5,541 nt of DNA from an uncultured Lachnospiraceae bacterium (GTDB lineage: Bacteria; Bacillota; Clostridia; Lachnospirales; Lachnospiraceae), in NCBI GenBank assembly GCA_947631075.1, contig CANRJU010000192.1:1-5541 (forward strand). Reading direction: 5' to 3'. How positions within the stretch are numbered: position 1 is the first letter of the stretch; every line of letters begins with the position of its first letter. The notes under the pieces are model-generated. The model was not told the origin of the DNA. It ran no database searches and was given only the letters and a program-made list of their open reading frames with translations. The position numbers and the translations under genes were made by a program. Below are positions 1 through 5,541 of this stretch, one piece after another.

Positions 1-1379
1 GATGCCACCATACGGAACTCAAATTTGTTTCCGGTAAAGGCGAACGGCGATGTACGGTTGCGGTCGGTAGCGTCCTTTTTGATCGGCGGAATCGTGTGTA
101 CGCCGATATCCATCTGGTCGCCCTTGTTGCTGTGGGTAGCGGTACCGTTCTGCAGAATCTGCTCCACGATATCCTCAAGCTGCTCGCCGAGGAAAATGGA
201 GATGATAGCGGGCGGCGCCTCGTTTGCGCCAAGACGGTGGTCGTTGCCCGGGTTGGACGCGGACATGCGCAGCAGAGCGGCGTGCTCGTCTACGGCTGCG
301 ATGACGGCGGCTAAGAACAGCAAAAATCTCTTATTGTGATAAGGCGCCTTGCCGGGGCTTAACAGGTTCACGCCGGTATTGGTCACAAGCGACCAGTTGT
401 CGTGCTTACCGGAGCCATTTACGCCGGCAAATGGCTTTTCATGCAGCAGACACTCCAGATTGTGGCGTCTGGCAACCTTTTTCATCGTTTCCATTACTAA
501 CTGGTTGTGGTCCGTGGCGATGTTGGCGGTGCCGTAAATCGGCGCCATCTCGTGCTGAGCCGGAGCAACCTCGTTGTGCTGTGTCTTAGAGAGGATTCCC
601 AGCTTCCAGAGCTCCTCATTTAACTCCTTCATAAAGGACGCCTGACGCTCGCGGATAGCGCCGAAATAGTGGTCGTCGAGCTCCTGGCCCTTCGGAGGCA
701 TGGAGCCGAACAGGGTGCGGCCCGTGAAAATCAAATCGTCGCGCTGTAAATACTGGTCTCTGTCAATGAGGAAATATTCCTGCTCCGGTCCCACGGAACA
801 TCTTACATTCGTCACGTCGTCCATGCCGAACAGCTTCAGGATGCGGACAGCCTGCTTGCTGATCGCCTCCATAGAGCGCAGGAGCGGAGTCTTTTTGTCC
901 AGCGCCTCGCCGGTGTAGGAGCAGAACGCGGTCGGGATACAGAGAATCGTTCCGATAGCGTCCTCCTTGAGAAAGGCGGGCGACGTACAATCCCAGGCCG
1001 TATAGCCCCTCGCCTCGAATGTGGCGCGAAGTCCTCCCGATGGGAAGGATGAGGCATCCGGCTCGCCCTTGATCAGCTCTTTTCCGGAGAACTCCAGAAC
1101 AGCATGGGCGTCGGAGTCGGCGCTCAAGAAAGAGTCATGTTTTTCCGCGGTGACACCGGTCATTGGCTGGAACCAGTGCGTGTAGTGGGTGGCCCCGTTG
1201 CTCAGGGCCCATTCCTTCATGGCGTGCGCTACTACATTGGCAACCTCCGGAGACAGTTCCTCTCCATTTTCAATCGTGCTCTTCAGAGCGGCATAGGTCT
1301 TCTTCGGCAGATACGCCTGCATCACGTCGTCGTTGAAAACCCGGGTTCCGAAAACATCTTCAATAACATTTTTCTGCAT
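1..1379 (-). CDS. glnN: Type III glutamine synthetase, N-terminal 459 residues (3' end outside window)
   Basis: It makes glutamine from glutamate, ammonia and ATP in the cytoplasm, the main ammonium-assimilation step. The minus-strand reading frame is open from ATG at 1379 to the window edge: 459 complete codons of a family usually about 700 residues long, so the C-terminal third is missing. Visible family marks are ATHYTHWFQP (residues 63-72), GPEQEYFLI (198-206), QHNEVAPAQHE (267-277), the ATP-site stretch HEKPFAGVNGSGKHDNWS (313-330), GNDHRLGANEAPPA (378-391) and NRTSPFAFTGNKFEFR (441-456). These are typical of GlnN rather than GlnA. Two in-frame ATGs lie upstream, at 1400 and 1391. I prefer 1379 because GGAAGGA (1397-1391) precedes it by 11 bases and because MQKNVIEDVFG fits the usual GlnN N-terminus. 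No frameshift or lost key residue is seen. It has its own promoter and a leader terminator, described separately. Confidence 0.96.
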   Translation of the reverse strand, partial: MQKNVIEDVFGTRVFNDDVMQAYLPKKTYAALKSTIENGEELSPEVANVVAHAMKEWALSNGATHYTHWFQPMTGVTAEKHDSFLSADSDAHAVLEFSGKELIKGEPDASSFPSGGLRATFEARGYTAWDCTSPAFLKEDAIGTILCIPTAFCSYTGEALDKKTPLLRSMEAISKQAVRILKLFGMDDVTNVRCSVGPEQEYFLIDRDQYLQRDDLIFTGRTLFGSMPPKGQELDDHYFGAIRERQASFMKELNEELWKLGILSKTQHNEVAPAQHEMAPIYGTANIATDHNQLVMETMKKVARRHNLECLLHEKPFAGVNGSGKHDNWSLVTNTGVNLLSPGKAPYHNKRFLLFLAAVIAAVDEHAALLRMSASNPGNDHRLGANEAPPAIISIFLGEQLEDIVEQILQNGTATHSNKGDQMDIGVHTIPPIKKDATDRNRTSPFAFTGNKFEFRMVA

Positions 1380-1416
1380 AGATAAATCCATCCTTCCCAT
1401 GTTTTTTATGGCAGTT

Positions 1417-1454
1417 AAAAAAGAAAAAGACGCCCTCATAATGAGAACGCCTTC
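1417..1454 (-). terminator. Rho-independent terminator in the glnN leader (possible attenuator)
   Basis: On the minus strand a 13-pair stem (arms 1454-1442 and 1438-1426, including G-U pairs, 3-base loop) is followed by a U-run interrupted once by C (down to 1417). No T-run exists on the other side, so it acts on minus-strand transcripts only. It lies 37 bases before the glnN start but downstream of the predicted glnN promoter. It would therefore stop read-through from the carboxypeptidase gene and also cut short glnN transcripts unless relieved. A competing hairpin (1444-1459, 6 pairs, loop AAGG) uses part of the 5' arm and could act as an antiterminator. That it terminates is well supported by shape; that it is regulated is inference. 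Confidence 0.8.
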
Positions 1455-1480
1455 GTCCTGTCTAACATACTATGTCTATT

Positions 1481-1509
1481 ACCATAGCACTTCTTTTGCA
1501 AAATGTAAA
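1481..1509 (-). promoter_or_regulatory. Predicted sigma-A promoter of glnN with extended -10
   Basis: On the minus strand, -35 TTTACA (1509-1504) and -10 TATGGT (1486-1481) are separated by 17 bases, with TG one base before the -10 (extended -10). Transcription would start near 1474, giving a leader of about 95 bases that contains the terminator hairpin. The spacer carries the perfect palindrome TTTTGCAAAA (1494-1503), and the -35 lies inside one arm of a 10-base inverted repeat (1501-1510 with 1527-1536). Predicted from sequence only. Confidence 0.6.
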
Positions 1510-1536
1510 GTGTTTTTTGAAAATTTCTTTACATTT
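1501..1536. repeat. 10-base perfect inverted repeat overlapping glnN -35 and the upstream gene's stop codon
   Basis: AAATGTAAAG (1501-1510) and CTTTACATTT (1527-1536) are exact reverse complements separated by 16 bases. One arm covers the glnN -35; the other covers the TAA stop of the carboxypeptidase gene (1529-1531). It could be an operator or a weak AT-rich hairpin at the end of that gene's mRNA. The TGTAAA/TTTACA half-sites recall GlnR/TnrA sites, but the spacing does not fit TGTNA-N7-TNACA. Confidence 0.5.
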
Positions 1537-2863
1537 CCCGAAAAAGCGTCCTCGTCCATACTTGCAATACATCCCTTATTTTATCAGAAAAACCAGATTT
1601 TTCAATGTCTTTGGAAGGAAAAATTTCCTGCCTGCAAAATAGGTCGTCGTTGATGTACCAGGACACGGTTCCTATGGCGGCGCCGCTCCTCACCGGGGCG
1701 TGCAGCTTTTCCGGCAGCTCGTAGGTGACCGTGATGGAATCCGACCGGGACAGAAGTGTCTTCGGTGGAGCAAGCGGGAGGCAGGAGACGGTCTTTTCCT
1801 CGCCGTCCTCGACCGGAATGATGGTATCCTCCAGCTTTTGGAGGGGGAGGTCGCTCGCCGTGAAATTCTCAAAGCCGTAATCCATGAGGCGGCGGGTGTC
1901 GGTCCACTTGTAATTTTTGTTGGGGGGCCAGCCGCAGGCCAGCACGCAGCTCACCAGCGTGACGCCCTTTTTCTTCGCCGCTCCGACAAAGCAGTACCCG
2001 GCGTCGCCGGTAAATCCGGTCTTTACGCCCAGCGCGCCGTCGTAATAGGACAAGAAGGCGTCCCGGTTCACGGCGGTGTAGGAGTGCTTTCCGTCCGTGG
2101 TGGAAAAGGAGTGGGAGCGCGTCTGGATCAGATCGAGAAAATCCTTATTCTTAATGGCGTAGGCGGCAAGGCGGCACATATCGGCAGCCGTGCTGTAATG
2201 CCCCTCGGCGTCCAGGCCGTTGGGCGTGACGAAATGGGTGTTTTCCATGTGGAGGGATTTTGCCTTCTGGTTCATCTTTTTCGCGAAATTTTCCACGGAG
2301 CCCGCCATGTGCTCGGCGATGGCGACAGCGGTGTCGTTGTGGGACTCCAGCATCAGGGAGTAGAGGAGGTCTTTCATGGAAAACTGGTAGCCCGCCGCCA
2401 TTCCCAGATGGACGCGCGGCATGGAGGCGGCCCTTTTGCTCGCGGTGACCGTCTCGTCGAGCCGCCCGGACTCTAAGACGAGAAGGGACGTCATGATTTT
2501 GGTCGTGCTCGCCATAGCGGCCCTGTGCCCGGCGTCCTTTTCCCACAGAATCCTGCCCGAATCCGCGTCCATGACGCAGGCGTACCGGGCGTTCAGGGAG
2601 GGGGCGGCCATTCCAGTATCGGAGCCTTCTGATTTGCCGGAGTCCGTCGATTTAGAGGTATTTCCTGATTTATCAGAATCCTCTGCATGGGTGTTCTCTG
2701 ACTTGTCAGACGTCGCTGCCTGGGCCGGAATCTGCACTACCTTTTCCGGCAGGCGGCAGGGGACCGGTTCGGGCGCGAGGGAGAGGGGAATATCGTAGAG
2801 AAAAAGGCCCGCCGCCAGGGTGGCGAGCAGCAGGAAAAAACAGGAAAATCGTGTCAATTTCAT
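1529..2863 (-). CDS. Serine-type D-Ala-D-Ala carboxypeptidase (peptidase S11, PBP5/DacF-like)
   Basis: It removes the terminal D-alanine from peptidoglycan stem pentapeptides outside the cytoplasmic membrane, limiting cross-linking. The 444-residue protein starts with a signal/anchor segment (about residues 5-30), then a Ser/Asp/Lys/Gly-rich linker (51-85), the penicillin-binding catalytic domain (about 87-315), a PBP5-type C-terminal beta domain (about 330-415) and a C-terminal stretch (427-444) that could be the amphipathic membrane-anchoring helix usual in this family. All three active-site motifs are present: S119-T-T-K122, S174-H-N176 and K281-T-G283, followed by FTGDAGYCF. The ATG at 2863 is chosen because it gives a complete signal peptide; its ribosome site is weak (AAGG about 15 bases upstream). 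It is transcribed toward glnN but is functionally unrelated. Clostridia carry several S11 paralogues, so a specific dac symbol cannot be given. Confidence 0.93.
   Translation of the reverse strand: MKLTRFSCFFLLLATLAAGLFLYDIPLSLAPEPVPCRLPEKVVQIPAQAATSDKSENTHAEDSDKSGNTSKSTDSGKSEGSDTGMAAPSLNARYACVMDADSGRILWEKDAGHRAAMASTTKIMTSLLVLESGRLDETVTASKRAASMPRVHLGMAAGYQFSMKDLLYSLMLESHNDTAVAIAEHMAGSVENFAKKMNQKAKSLHMENTHFVTPNGLDAEGHYSTAADMCRLAAYAIKNKDFLDLIQTRSHSFSTTDGKHSYTAVNRDAFLSYYDGALGVKTGFTGDAGYCFVGAAKKKGVTLVSCVLACGWPPNKNYKWTDTRRLMDYGFENFTASDLPLQKLEDTIIPVEDGEEKTVSCLPLAPPKTLLSRSDSITVTYELPEKLHAPVRSGAAIGTVSWYINDDLFCRQEIFPSKDIEKSGFSDKIRDVLQVWTRTLFREM
2609..2713 (-). repeat. Low-complexity Ser/Asp/Lys linker with imperfect repeats in the carboxypeptidase
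   Basis: Residues 51-85 form a hydrophilic spacer with imperfect repeat units such as DKSENT (53-58) and DKSGNT (64-69), followed by a Ser/Gly/Asp stretch. It lies between the membrane segment and the catalytic domain, so it probably spaces the enzyme away from the membrane. Such tracts commonly vary in length between strains; whether this one does is not known. Confidence 0.55.
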
Positions 2864-2891
2864 ACTTGGGCAACTGCCTTTTGAGAGAATT

Positions 2892-2919
2892 ATTATCTAC
2901 TATATGAAACTTTGGAAAA
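2892..2919 (-). promoter_or_regulatory. Possible promoter of the carboxypeptidase gene (weak)
   Basis: On the minus strand a GATAAT (2897-2892) and a TATAGT (2904-2899) lie 29-36 bases upstream of the ATG at 2863. The best -35 partner for GATAAT is TTTTCC, 16 bases away, which is poor. The AT-rich spacer makes chance matches likely, so this is only the most plausible site in the region. Confidence 0.3.
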
Positions 2920-2944
2920 CTTATGCAGAGAAGAAAAATAATGG

Positions 2945-2973
2945 TTGCCAATCCGGGTCAAAAGCGTTACAAT
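2945..2973 (+). promoter_or_regulatory. Predicted sigma-A promoter of the Na+-decarboxylase operon
   Basis: TTGCCA (2945-2950) and TACAAT (2968-2973) are separated by exactly 17 bases; each hexamer differs from consensus by one base. Transcription would start near 2980, leaving a 5' leader of about 50 bases ahead of the alpha subunit's GGAGGG ribosome site (3020-3025). No terminator or riboswitch-like fold is seen in that short leader. Confidence 0.7.
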
Positions 2974-3031
2974 TATACTCGGATAAAATTTGGATTTTAT
3001 ATAATAAATTTAAGAAAGTGGAGGGCTGCAA

Positions 3032-4408
3032 ATGAGTAATTCAGCAAGCATGTCAGCGAGAGAGAGAATCGAGGCTCTCGTTGACGCAAACAGTTTTGTT
3101 GAGATCGGCGGCATGATCACAAAGCGCAACACCGATTTCAACATGCAGGAAAAAGCAGTGCCGGCCGACGGCGTCATCACCGGTTACGGCGTCATGGATT
3201 CCAATCTGGTGTATGTGTACAGCCAGGACGTGACAGCGCTGCACGGCTCCGTCGGAGAGATGCACGCGAAGAAGATCGCCCGTCTCTATGAGATGGCGGT
3301 GAAGGCGGGTGCTCCCGTAATCGGGCTTTTGGACTGCGCCGGCATCCGGGTGCAGGAGGCTATGGACGCGCTGGCGGGATTCGGCGAGATCTACATGGCG
3401 AAGATCAAGGCGTCGGGCGTGGTTCCGCAGATCAGCGCGATTCTCGGCTGCTGCGGAGGAGGCGTCGCCATTTCTTCCAAGTTCAGCGATATCACGCTGA
3501 TGGACGGCGGACAGGGAAGCCTTTTTGTAAATTCTCCCAACGCCTTAGAGGGCAACCGCAAGGAGAAGTGCGACACGGCGGCGGCAGATTTTCAGGCGGC
3601 TGCGGGCAACGCGGACATTGTGTGCGACAGCGAGAAGGAAGTATTTGAGAAGATTCGCGAGCTGATCCGGATTCTCCCGGCCTATGCCGGCATGACGGCG
3701 GGGGCGGAGACAGCCGACGATCCGAACCGGATGATTCCCGGATTCGAGGGCTGCATCACAGATCCGGTCAAGGCGCTGACTCAGATTGCAGACGACGCGA
3801 AGTTTATAGAGCTGAAGGCGGATTATGGAAAAGAGATGGTGACGGGCCTGCTCACGATCGACGGCGTCACCGTGGGCGCGGTGGCCAACAGCAAGGAGGC
3901 CGTGCTCTCCACGGCGGGCTGCAAGAAGGCGGAGCAGTTTGTCTATTTCTGCGATTCCTTTGGGATTCCGGTCGTGACGCTGACCAACGTGGCGGGATAC
4001 GCGGCGACGCTTGAGGAGGAAAAGACGATTTCCCAGGCGGCAGCCGATCTTACTTATGCGTTCGCGAACGCTGATGTGCCGAGAATCAACGTGATTACCG
4101 GCAAGGCATACGGAAGCGCCTATGTGGTCATGAACTCAAGACATATCGGCGCGGACCTGGTGCTCGCGCTGGAGAGCTCCAAGGTGGGCGTGATGGACGC
4201 GAGAGCCGCCGCCCAGGTGCTCTGCGAGGACGAGATCAGCCAGGCGGCGGATACAAAGACCGCGCTGGATGAGAAGGCGAAGGAGTTCGATAAGCTCCAG
4301 CAGGGAGCGGAGGGCGCCGCAAAGAGAGGCTATGTGGATAATATCATTCAGGGGGATTCGGTGCGCAAGCATCTGATTTACGCCCTGCAGATGTTCGGAA
4401 TGAGGTGA
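3032..4408 (+). CDS. Carboxyltransferase (alpha) subunit of a biotin-dependent Na+-translocating decarboxylase, MmdA-like but divergent
   Basis: It transfers the carboxyl group of an acyl donor to biotin on the carrier protein, the first step of Na+-pumping decarboxylation, at the cytoplasmic face of the membrane. The 458 residues form two crotonase-fold lobes (about 9-215 and 240-455). Family marks are ARERIEALVD (9-18), GEMHAKKI (75-82), D101-CAG-I-R106-V-QE109, the first oxyanion-hole loop GCCGGGVA (139-146) and the second GKAYGSAYVVM (357-367). The start is fixed by GGAGGG six bases before ATG and by an in-frame TAA at 3011-3013. MmdA proteins are usually about 510 residues; here the N-terminal leader is short and the C-terminal tail is absent. 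The usual PGF...QE..GIIRHGAK stretch is replaced by AGY (321-323) and ISQAAAD (333-339). The role in the complex is firm from the next three genes; the substrate (methylmalonyl-CoA, glutaconyl-CoA or another) is not determined. Confidence 0.87.
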   Translation: MSNSASMSARERIEALVDANSFVEIGGMITKRNTDFNMQEKAVPADGVITGYGVMDSNLVYVYSQDVTALHGSVGEMHAKKIARLYEMAVKAGAPVIGLLDCAGIRVQEAMDALAGFGEIYMAKIKASGVVPQISAILGCCGGGVAISSKFSDITLMDGGQGSLFVNSPNALEGNRKEKCDTAAADFQAAAGNADIVCDSEKEVFEKIRELIRILPAYAGMTAGAETADDPNRMIPGFEGCITDPVKALTQIADDAKFIELKADYGKEMVTGLLTIDGVTVGAVANSKEAVLSTAGCKKAEQFVYFCDSFGIPVVTLTNVAGYAATLEEEKTISQAAADLTYAFANADVPRINVITGKAYGSAYVVMNSRHIGADLVLALESSKVGVMDARAAAQVLCEDEISQAADTKTALDEKAKEFDKLQQGAEGAAKRGYVDNIIQGDSVRKHLIYALQMFGMR

Positions 4409-4412
4409 TTTC

Positions 4413-4793
4413 GTGTTTTTGCTGGAAATGACAGAGACGACTACCATTCCGGAGGCGTTGGCCAATACCGGATTGGGCATGGGAACGGTGTTCGCGGTCC
4501 TGATTCTGATTTCCTTTATCATTTACCTTTTGAAGTTTGTCCCGATGCTCTTGAACCGGGACCGGAAAAGGGATGAGGCGCAGGCACAGAAGGCTCCGGT
4601 GAAAAAGACCGAGGCGGCTCCGGCCGCATCTTCCGCCAAGAAGGAGGCGGACAAAAAGGCTCCCGCAGGGGATTCCCAGCTTGTGGCAGTGATCGCGGCA
4701 GCCATCGCCAACCAGATGACAGAGGAGACGGGCGTTTATGTTCCCGCGGACGGACTGTTGATCCGTTCCATTAAAAAACGTACAATTTCTTAA
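4413..4793 (+). CDS. OadG-family small membrane subunit (delta/gamma) of Na+-pump decarboxylase
   Basis: This is a small single-span subunit that links the carboxyltransferase and biotin carrier to the membrane beta subunit. The 126-residue product has one membrane helix (about 19-42, GLGMGTVFAVL onward), then a basic, Lys/Ala/Pro-rich cytoplasmic linker (49-87). A C-terminal segment follows with LVAVIAAAIA (90-99) and LLIRSIKKR (115-123), a pattern seen in clostridial OadG-like subunits. The GTG start at 4413 is preferred over ATG at 4428 because TGAGGTGA (4401-4408) sits four bases ahead. That ribosome site overlaps the alpha gene's stop codon, so the two are probably translationally coupled. 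It corresponds in position to MmdD of Propionigenium. The sequence of such subunits is poorly conserved, so the call rests on topology, tail motif and neighbours. Confidence 0.85.
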   Translation: MFLLEMTETTTIPEALANTGLGMGTVFAVLILISFIIYLLKFVPMLLNRDRKRDEAQAQKAPVKKTEAAPAASSAKKEADKKAPAGDSQLVAVIAAAIANQMTEETGVYVPADGLLIRSIKKRTIS

Positions 4794-4799
4794 TTTATG

Positions 4800-4807
4800 A
4801 AGGAGGA
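4800..4807 (+). promoter_or_regulatory. Strong ribosome binding site that decides the biotin carrier start
   Basis: AAGGAGGA lies seven bases before ATG at 4815. An in-frame ATG at 4797 precedes this site and would translate through it, so 4815 is the real start. The resulting N-terminus MKSYTITVNG is the normal one for these carriers. Confidence 0.9.
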
Positions 4808-4814
4808 TATAGCA

Positions 4815-5201
4815 ATGAAAAGTTATACAATTACAGTAAACGGCACAGTGTATGATGTGACAGTGGAGGAGAAGATGGCGGGAGCGGCTCCGATGCCCGC
4901 GCCTGCGGCTCCGATGCCGGGCCCGGCAGCTCCGGCGCCCGCTCCCGCAGCGCCCGCACCGGCTCCTGCTCCGGCAGGAAATGCAGGTTCCGTAGAGGTG
5001 ACGGCTCCGATGCCCGGAAAGATTCTGTCTGTGAAGGCAAATCCGGGCCAGGCTGTGAAGAAGGGCGAGGTAATTCTCCTTCTGGAGGCGATGAAGATGG
5101 AGAATGAGGTGGTCGCTCCGCAGGATGGAACGATTGCCAGCGTGAATGTAAGTTCCGGGGATATGGTTGAGTCCGGCGACGTACTGGCTACTATGGACTG
5201 A
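4815..5201 (+). CDS. Biotin carboxyl carrier protein (gamma subunit) of Na+-pump decarboxylase
   Basis: It carries covalently bound biotin and shuttles CO2 between the alpha carboxyltransferase and the membrane beta subunit. The 128-residue protein has a short N-terminal beta-rich segment (residues 1-20, KSYTITVNGTVYDVTVEE), a flexible Ala/Pro hinge (22-55), and a C-terminal biotinyl domain (59-128). The biotin site is EAMKMEN with the modified lysine at K94, preceded by the usual APMPGKI (64-70) and followed by the G-T-I and G-D-x-V turns. Length and layout fit MmdC/GcdC carriers. It starts 21 bases after the OadG-type gene and ends 37 bases before the beta gene, with no terminator between them. 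Biotinylation requires a biotin protein ligase encoded elsewhere. Confidence 0.95.
   Translation: MKSYTITVNGTVYDVTVEEKMAGAAPMPAPAAPMPGPAAPAPAPAAPAPAPAPAGNAGSVEVTAPMPGKILSVKANPGQAVKKGEVILLLEAMKMENEVVAPQDGTIASVNVSSGDMVESGDVLATMD
4878..4979 (+). repeat. Ala/Pro-rich hinge repeat in the biotin carrier
   Basis: Residues 22-55 consist almost only of alanine and proline with a few methionines and glycines (units such as APMPAPA and APAPAPA). The DNA is a degenerate run of GC-rich Ala/Pro codons. It is the swinging arm of the carrier, as in other decarboxylase gamma subunits. The same bias keeps the opposite strand free of stop codons over a long stretch, producing a false antisense reading frame. 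Confidence 0.8.
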
Positions 5202-5238
5202 TTTTTCAACCAAAATAAGAACCGGAGGTAATAGTAAG

Positions 5239-5541
5239 ATGGAAGTATTACAAAATCTTATTGACCAGACAGCCTTTGCCAATGGTACGATGGACTGGCG
5301 CAGCTATGTGATGATCTTGGTCGCGTTTCTGTTTCTGTACCTGGCGATCAAGAAGGGATACGAGCCCCTCTTGCTGGTCCCCATCGCTATGGGTATGCTG
5401 TTGGTCAATATATATCCGCAAATTATGGAGGAGGGCGGCCTGCTTGAATACTTCTTCAAGCTGGACGAGTGGAGCGTCCTGCCGTCTCTGATCTTCTTAG
5501 GTGTCGGCGCGATGACGGACTTCGGCCCGCTGATCGCGAAC
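5239..5541 (+). CDS. Membrane beta subunit of Na+-translocating decarboxylase, N-terminal 101 residues (3' end outside window)
   Basis: The beta subunit decarboxylates carboxybiotin and couples this to Na+ export; it is the ion pump of the complex. Only the first 101 codons are in the window, of a family usually about 370-430 residues. Features visible are a first hydrophobic helix (about 23-36), the family stretch KKGYEPLLLVPIAMGMLLVNI (38-58), a loop with EEGGLLEYFFK (64-74), and LPSLIFLGVGAMTDFGPLIAN (81-101), which opens the first pore helices. This matches the OadB/MmdB/GcdB family closely. GGAGGT (5224-5229) lies nine bases ahead of ATG at 5239. It is the fourth gene of the operon and confirms that the alpha subunit belongs to an ion-pumping decarboxylase rather than to a soluble acyl-CoA carboxylase. 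Confidence 0.95.
   Translation, partial: MEVLQNLIDQTAFANGTMDWRSYVMILVAFLFLYLAIKKGYEPLLLVPIAMGMLLVNIYPQIMEEGGLLEYFFKLDEWSVLPSLIFLGVGAMTDFGPLIAN

Noticed and set aside
1436..1468. A 10-codon minus-strand frame (MLDRTKAFSL) in the glnN leader, ending inside the terminator hairpin
   Set aside because: Its position would suit a leader peptide, but there is no ribosome binding site before its ATG and no glutamine codons, so chance is the simpler reading.
1380..1528. Possible T-box or glutamine riboswitch ahead of glnN
   Set aside because: The predicted leader is only about 95 bases, too short for a T-box, and no T-box sequence or known glutamine aptamer core was recognised.
1333..1653. A 106-codon plus-strand frame spanning the gap between glnN and the carboxypeptidase gene
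   Set aside because: It is antisense to the glnN start, its promoter and the end of the carboxypeptidase gene, has no ribosome site and encodes no recognisable domain.
1700..2476. A 258-codon plus-strand open frame inside the carboxypeptidase gene
   Set aside because: It lies wholly antisense to a gene with all three S11 active-site motifs; its product shows no recognisable domain and arises from GC-rich codon use.
2820..3035. A 71-codon plus-strand frame whose TGA overlaps the alpha subunit's ATG
   Set aside because: It begins within the antisense carboxypeptidase gene and runs through the predicted operon promoter; no ATG in frame remains downstream of the expected transcript start.
4344..5282. 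A 312-codon open frame on the minus strand opposite the OadG-type and biotin carrier genes
   Set aside because: The product is a low-complexity Arg/His/Ser/Cys-rich string that mirrors Ala/Pro and Lys codons on the plus strand; there is no ribosome site or domain, and it overlaps four convincing genes.

Overview
The window looks like chromosomal DNA from an anaerobic, low-branching Firmicute, most likely a gut Lachnospiraceae/Clostridia member of moderate-to-high GC. This is inferred from three things: a type III glutamine synthetase, a Na+-pump decarboxylase operon of the kind common in fermentative Clostridia, and strong AGGAGG-type ribosome binding sites. No sequence search was run, so the placement is only a family-level guess.

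Layout. Two genes lie on the minus strand and four on the plus strand, diverging from a 168-base spacer (2864-3031). On the left, positions 1-1379 hold the first 459 codons of a type III glutamine synthetase (glnN), cut by the window edge. Its 149-base upstream gap (1380-1528) holds a good extended -10 promoter, then a strong rho-independent terminator placed between the promoter and the glnN start. That arrangement suggests transcription attenuation of glnN. Upstream of it, 1529-2863 is a complete serine-type D-Ala-D-Ala carboxypeptidase (peptidase S11) that trims peptidoglycan stem peptides at the cell surface.

On the right, a near-consensus promoter (2945-2973) drives four tightly packed genes. 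They are a carboxyltransferase alpha subunit (3032-4408), an OadG-type small membrane subunit (4413-4793), a biotin carrier protein (4815-5201) and the start of the membrane beta subunit (5239 to the window end). Together they make a biotin-dependent, Na+-translocating decarboxylase. The alpha subunit moves CO2 from an acyl substrate onto biotin carried by the swinging carrier protein. The beta subunit decarboxylates carboxybiotin and exports Na+, and the OadG subunit holds the complex together at the membrane. The gene order alpha-delta-gamma-beta matches the methylmalonyl-CoA decarboxylase operon of Propionigenium modestum as I recall it.

The most interesting points are two. The alpha subunit is short and lacks several motifs that I expect in methylmalonyl-CoA and glutaconyl-CoA decarboxylases, so its substrate is open. 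The glnN leader can fold into two mutually exclusive hairpins. I found no mobile element, CRISPR array, tRNA or rRNA, and nothing that amounts to a wholly new multi-gene system.
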